From NCBI RefSeq assembly GCF_001039355.2, contig NW_019776057.1, forward strand, positions 249,538 to 313,537: DNA of 64,000 nucleotides, read 5' to 3'. Source of the stretch: Lingula anatina. Its lineage: Eukaryota > Brachiopoda > Lingulata > Lingulida > Lingulidae. The stretch's first letter is position 1; every line of letters starts with the position of its first letter. The position numbers were made by a program, and so were the translations under genes. Of this stretch, positions 63,401 to 64,000 are shown piece after piece. A model generated the notes under the pieces. The model was not told where the DNA came from. It searched no databases and saw nothing but the letters and a program-made list of their open reading frames with translations.

Positions 63401-63943
63401 ATAGAGGTGTGGCATGAAGAAGATAGCTTTACATACCTCTGTGGCCATGCTTGAACAAAAAATATAACAGCTATAACATCACTTTTAGTCAACTGTAAGC
63501 CTTCTCCAGACTGCACCTTCTCGTCATCTGCAAAATATTCCTTTTTTACTTTCAAGCAATGATATTTCTATTCAACCTTTAAACTGGTGGTAACAAGCAT
63601 TTGTTTATAGTAACAGTAGTTTTTCAATTGATTGTATGCTGCGCGTGCCATCACATTCAAACAACTCTACTATTTACTTGTAACTGGGGTCCTCAAAGTA
63701 TTTTGGGAAGCGCAAGGGACATCACAGAAAATTTGTTACATATTCGGTAAGACCAAACATCTTACAAAATATGCAAATAAATTGTTTTTTCCTAGAAAAA
63801 AGAATATCTCACACACTGTACTACTACCGGCGCGATCGCATTTCTTTCCAGATAGTTGATCGACCGTGTTTTCTACTCTCGCATCGTCATTGATACTTAC
63901 GGCTATTGAGAAGAGCCAGCATATCCGTACAAATGTCGCACAT
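20658..63943 (-). CDS. USP34: USP34, giant ubiquitin-specific protease, complete gene (78 coding exons, 3816 aa)
   Basis: The entire coding region is present and phases join over 11451 nt (exon blocks are listed separately). The start at 63943 was chosen because MCDICTDMLALLNS matches the remembered USP34 N terminus; the ATG 11 bases upstream is in another frame. Order: N-terminal helical repeats, long acidic/His-rich low-complexity region, more helical repeats, a ubiquitin-like segment, the USP catalytic domain (about 2124-2529; Cys ~2155, His ~2427, Asp ~2451), then ~1290 residues of ARM/HEAT-like helices and a basic/acidic tail with KKRR. USP34 removes ubiquitin chains and is known in Wnt/axin regulation and DNA damage signalling; the fly counterpart is puffyeye. 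Human USP34 is 3546 aa; the extra ~270 residues are largely low complexity. All catalytic boxes are intact, so activity is expected. Confidence 0.95.
21807..22021. mobile_element. MITE with TTA flanks (Harbinger-like), USP34 intron 76
   Basis: A 215-bp insert whose ends are imperfect inverted repeats: CTATTCCCATAGATT on the left, and CCATTTCCATAGATT read in from the right, followed on both sides by TAGATCGAYCTA-type sequence. It is bordered by TTA at 21804-21806 and 22022-22024. The size, TIRs and TTA target duplication fit a non-autonomous PIF/Harbinger element. No coding capacity. Confidence 0.6.
26597..26665 (+). repeat. Decayed 3' end of a pearl-like element, USP34 intron 67
   Basis: Contains GGACTAAAACCATGTGTA followed by a CCAACACCATG-type segment, resembling the right ends at 49220-49271 and 53190-53238 but degraded; the terminal hairpin is no longer perfect. 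Confidence 0.4.
26704..27066 (+). repeat. Intron 67 direct repeat, copy 1
   Basis: Starts TGTAAGGGTGCCAAAAACTT and ends near a CATATAAAAGGATTTTACCC segment. Copy 2 lies ~850 bp downstream with many substitutions and small gaps. It is AT-rich with no coding frame. Confidence 0.75.
27166..27250 (+). repeat. Intron 67 direct repeat, partial third copy
   Basis: Shares the TTTAATTCTGTCATTATACG...AGATCCAAATAATTAACACTT portion of the two longer copies. It lies between them, suggesting successive internal duplication of the intron. Confidence 0.55.
27552..27886 (+). repeat. Intron 67 direct repeat, copy 2
   Basis: Repeats 26704-27066 from TGTAAGGGTGCCAAAAACTT to a CATATGAAAAGGATTTCACC segment. Confidence 0.75.
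29031..29795. repeat. (TG)n(GA)n microsatellite containing an assembly gap
   Basis: A TG tract changes to GA at about 29035. It is followed by about 700 Ns (29051-29751), and the GA repeat resumes to about 29795. The gap lies in USP34 intron 66 and does not remove coding sequence, because exons 66 and 67 join in frame. The true repeat length is unknown. Confidence 0.9.
29981..36392 (-). CDS. USP34: USP34 exons 50-66: post-catalytic helical repeats (residues ~2530-3156)
   Basis: Exons: 36392-36328, 36076-35950, 35811-35746, 35514-35434, 35225-35143, 34965-34893, 34672-34508, 34289-34107, 33711-33607, 33393-33349, 33149-33045, 32491-32344, 32071-31974, 31765-31684, 31316-31231, 30885-30695, 30158-29981. 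Very high conservation: KHLTEYFAFLCEFAKMGEEE in exon 56, RDSINLRQTCNLIFSLCR in exon 58, FQPKLSEP and HNKQALLLFWYQVC in exon 65, ADHDDQEVV and MLPAYYGILRMCC in exon 66. Exon 57 starts with an acidic run. Exons 64 and 65 have tandem-repeated sequence directly at their donor sites. Confidence 0.92.
30541..30716. repeat. Degenerate ~22-bp tandem repeat at the USP34 exon 65 donor
   Basis: Seven or so degraded units of the form CACTTACAGTACAATAT (plus strand) run up to and include the donor of exon 65, which reads GTAAGTGATATT on the minus strand. Confidence 0.55.
31084..31280. repeat. 49-bp tandem repeat at the USP34 exon 64 donor
   Basis: Units repeat at 49-bp steps (GATATCTTAC at 31221 and 31172; GTTATCTTCC at 31123). 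Each unit repeats the last part of exon 64 and its donor. The nearest extra copy keeps GTAAGAT at 31181; the farther one has GGAAGAT and cannot act as a GT donor. Confidence 0.75.
32533..32580. repeat. (AAT)n microsatellite
   Basis: About 15 trinucleotide units in USP34 intron 60. Confidence 0.9.
32779..32905. repeat. Tandem duplication, two ~60-bp units
   Basis: The stretch GCTGAGCCTATGTTTTTnAG...GATGGCAACTAATGAGACAA appears twice in succession in USP34 intron 60, differing by a short insertion. Confidence 0.7.
36581..40743 (-). CDS. USP34: USP34 exons 39-49: USP catalytic domain (residues ~2124-2529)
   Basis: Exons: 40743-40580, 40254-40189, 39922-39776, 39541-39485, 39235-39158, 38854-38760, 38482-38313, 37978-37789, 37292-37214, 36948-36895, 36697-36581. 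Cys box GLTNLGATCYMA is in exon 39 (catalytic Cys codon 40651-40649). The Q-box-like GEQKDMTEFFTDL is in exon 41. Exon 44 has TCSNCGKKV, one half of a zinc site. Exon 46 has an acidic insert, then the His box TADGGHYYSFIRD. Exon 47 has WYLFNDAEVKPF with the third catalytic residue. Exon 49 closes with SAYMLFYER. The catalytic triad is intact, so this is expected to be an active cysteine protease. Confidence 0.97.
40955..48821 (-). CDS. USP34: USP34 exons 21-38: middle helical region and ubiquitin-like segment (residues ~1247-2123)
   Basis: Exons: 48821-48643, 48489-48373, 48058-47959, 47694-47609, 47238-47035, 46752-46492, 46150-45959, 45696-45568, 45288-45163, 44791-44690, 44222-44136, 43927-43763, 43317-43197, 42883-42759, 42413-42258, 42009-41890, 41679-41503, 41138-40955. 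Exon 25 carries GFRRRYAYHLRNWQLE; exons 25-27 (RIVLQPAGMPEK, LRAEVTKCWETLQ, VDLDEKTLAEM, VVFVSVGA) correspond to the ubiquitin-like segment, split by a Gln-rich loop. Exon 34 has a VSWAFSCPDV helix and exon 38 FMVELVKGNLDNYTFLHEM, which leads into the protease domain. Confidence 0.9.
44573..44594. other. Perfect inverted repeat in USP34 intron 30
   Basis: CCAGGTGT, a TGCATG spacer, and ACACCTGG form a perfect 8-bp stem. Neighbouring sequence does not identify an element; it could be an element end or chance. Confidence 0.35.
48998..49271. mobile_element. Pearl-like/Helentron-derived element, short copy with gap
   Basis: Left end AACTAGAGGATCAGAGAGG with a GAGGCG-ATAC-CGCCTC hairpin, then ATTGTACCACCAGC at 49034-49047. 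The right end finishes GCTGGTGGTACAAT at 49258-49271, the exact reverse complement. A single N at 49201 sits where the tandem core should be, so the core is missing or collapsed in assembly. Confidence 0.6.
49560..50060. promoter_or_regulatory. CpG-dense segment in USP34 intron 20
   Basis: By eye this ~500 bp holds about 25 CpG dinucleotides, while the preceding 260 bp has one. The known gene starts in this window (exon 1 of the DDE gene, the MFSD13A/AHSA interval, USP34 exon 1) show the same CpG enrichment. It could be an internal promoter, or a young insertion. No open frame of note is seen. Confidence 0.35.
49926..50055. repeat. Degenerate ~21-bp minisatellite
   Basis: About six units each beginning GTGCTTGG, GTGCTTGT, GGCTCGTT or a close variant, 20-22 bp apart. 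Confidence 0.5.
51397..52234 (+). repeat. ~145-bp tandem core, about 5.8 units
   Basis: Units begin with AGGTCAAAGGTCAATTTCAA at 51397, 51542, 51686, 51829, 51974 and 52120 and contain CTCTGCCAGTTTTGGAGATA. The spacing is 143-146 bp, with the last unit truncated. Confidence 0.9.
53126..53191. repeat. GC-rich minisatellite (GGAGCCGGC)n
   Basis: Short 9-bp-type units built from GCCGGCGGA, extremely GC-rich in an AT-rich locus. They lie near the right end of the pearl-like element; the short copy at 49201 retains one such unit next to its N. Confidence 0.75.
53596..55793 (-). CDS. USP34: USP34 exons 15-20 (residues ~996-1246)
   Basis: Exons: 55793-55573, 55264-55134, 54832-54705, 54329-54240, 54025-53927, 53678-53596. 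Exon 15 contains KSDKNMADFDGEE and INSHQLQQHLASMAAIY; exon 16 contains GNTLLWDLVQDEDV; exon 19 contains MWAERELHMMKHFF. All are recognisable USP34 landmarks in the right order. A 44-bp tandem duplication covers the 3' end of exon 15 and its donor (see the repeat entry). Confidence 0.9.
55519..55606. repeat. 44-bp tandem duplication over the USP34 exon 15 donor
   Basis: Two 44-bp units (55519-55562 and 55563-55606), each containing the end of exon 15 and its donor. The outer copy carries GTCAGT instead of the GTGAGT used by the true exon end at 55573. Confidence 0.75.
56026..56054. repeat. (CT)n microsatellite
   Basis: CT tract in USP34 intron 14, followed by a CACGCGCACGCACG stretch. Confidence 0.9.
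56153..57980 (-). CDS. USP34: USP34 exons 13-14: acidic, His-rich low-complexity region (residues ~590-995)
   Basis: Exon 13 (57980-56931) is the longest exon, 1050 nt, all low complexity: a poly-His run of about 12 residues, several runs of Glu/Asp with Ser, and then a Lys-rich block (AQKKQNLKN, KKNNRKTTKK). Exon 14 is 56322-56153. Human USP34 also has a poly-His run in this region, so the composition is conserved while the sequence is not. No fold is expected. Both borders have good splice sites and keep the frame. Confidence 0.85.
58531..63943 (-). CDS. USP34: USP34 exons 1-12: N terminus, helical repeats (residues 1-589)
   Basis: Exons: 63943-63901, 63527-63437, 63180-62622, 62413-62363, 62064-61915, 61540-61473, 61250-61058, 60665-60525, 60247-60155, 59924-59799, 59416-59275, 58640-58531. 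Exon 3 opens QCTCCFKELKNFERLN and carries a ~110-residue Lys/Glu-rich insert before FPLYMAYKHTFH, a conserved USP34 signature; human has a shorter insert there. Exon 7 (YMCQLSDKELR...LAFKYF) is strongly conserved. Exon 10 ends in a GC donor (CAG then GCAAGT at 59798), so its intron is GC-AG. Exon 12 ends in a basic GKKRKVQ stretch resembling a nuclear localisation signal. Confidence 0.9.
58670..58880. repeat. Direct repeat, two ~95-bp units ~117 bp apart
   Basis: ATAATTATGCCAGATTACAG near 58672 and 58788 begin two units that share the following ~90 bp with substitutions; in USP34 intron 11. Confidence 0.65.
59180..59243. repeat. (ACAT)n microsatellite
   Basis: About 15 ACAT units in USP34 intron 11; long overlapping frames here are artefacts of the repeat. 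Confidence 0.95.
60392..60462. repeat. (AAAT)n microsatellite
   Basis: About 17 tetranucleotide units in USP34 intron 8. Confidence 0.95.
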
Positions 63944-64000
63944 TTTGTGAGCATTTCTTTTCACGTTTCGATGTTAGGGTATTAAAAATTCTATTGAATA

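Noticed and set aside
63736-63954. Alternative USP34 start at an upstream ATG (MLTKCATFVRIC frame)
   Set aside because: It does not join exon 2 in frame and loses the conserved MCxxCxD start; the ATG at 63943 joins correctly.

Overview
Eukaryotic, AT-rich, intron-dense DNA. Microsatellites, single-N and 700-N assembly gaps, and a tandem-core repeat of the kind known from bivalve 'pearl'/Helentron-derived elements suggest a lophotrochozoan, most likely a mollusc. The species cannot be fixed from sequence alone.

Layout. 1-4500 is a graveyard of mobile elements: an envelope-like remnant, two broken tyrosine-recombinase-like copies, and a DDE_Tnp_4 (Harbinger/THAP-type) transposase relic sitting inside the second copy. 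4501-9850 looks like a nearly intact DNA transposon. Facing terminal inverted repeats enclose a five-exon minus-strand gene for a ~1123-residue protein with a D-D-E-like core, cysteine clusters and a basic tail. It ends 21 bp past the stop codon of the next gene. 9872-12302 (minus) is MFSD13A/TMEM180, with a tRNA-derived SINE in one intron. A divergent promoter region near 13.97-14.57 kb separates it from AHSA (plus, 14566-18602, nine exons), the HSP90 ATPase activator, which has a perfect three-unit heat shock element just upstream of its start codon.

20658-63943 (minus) is a complete USP34 ubiquitin protease gene. I traced 78 coding exons with consistent phases, giving a predicted 3816 residues. 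The catalytic Cys box, Q box, zinc CxxC, His box and Asp box all lie in exons 39-49. AHSA and USP34 are tail to tail, the same arrangement as human AHSA2 and USP34, so this appears to be deep microsynteny.

USP34 introns carry most of the remaining structure: a Harbinger-like MITE, intron-internal duplications, two pearl-like elements in intron 20 (one with ~5.8 copies of a ~145-bp unit), a CpG-dense island between them, and three cases where short tandem duplications cover or abut a 5' splice site. No RNA gene other than the tRNA-like SINE head, and no CRISPR array, was seen. Exon boundaries come from reading GT-AG sites, frame continuity and remembered family alignments; nothing was computed.
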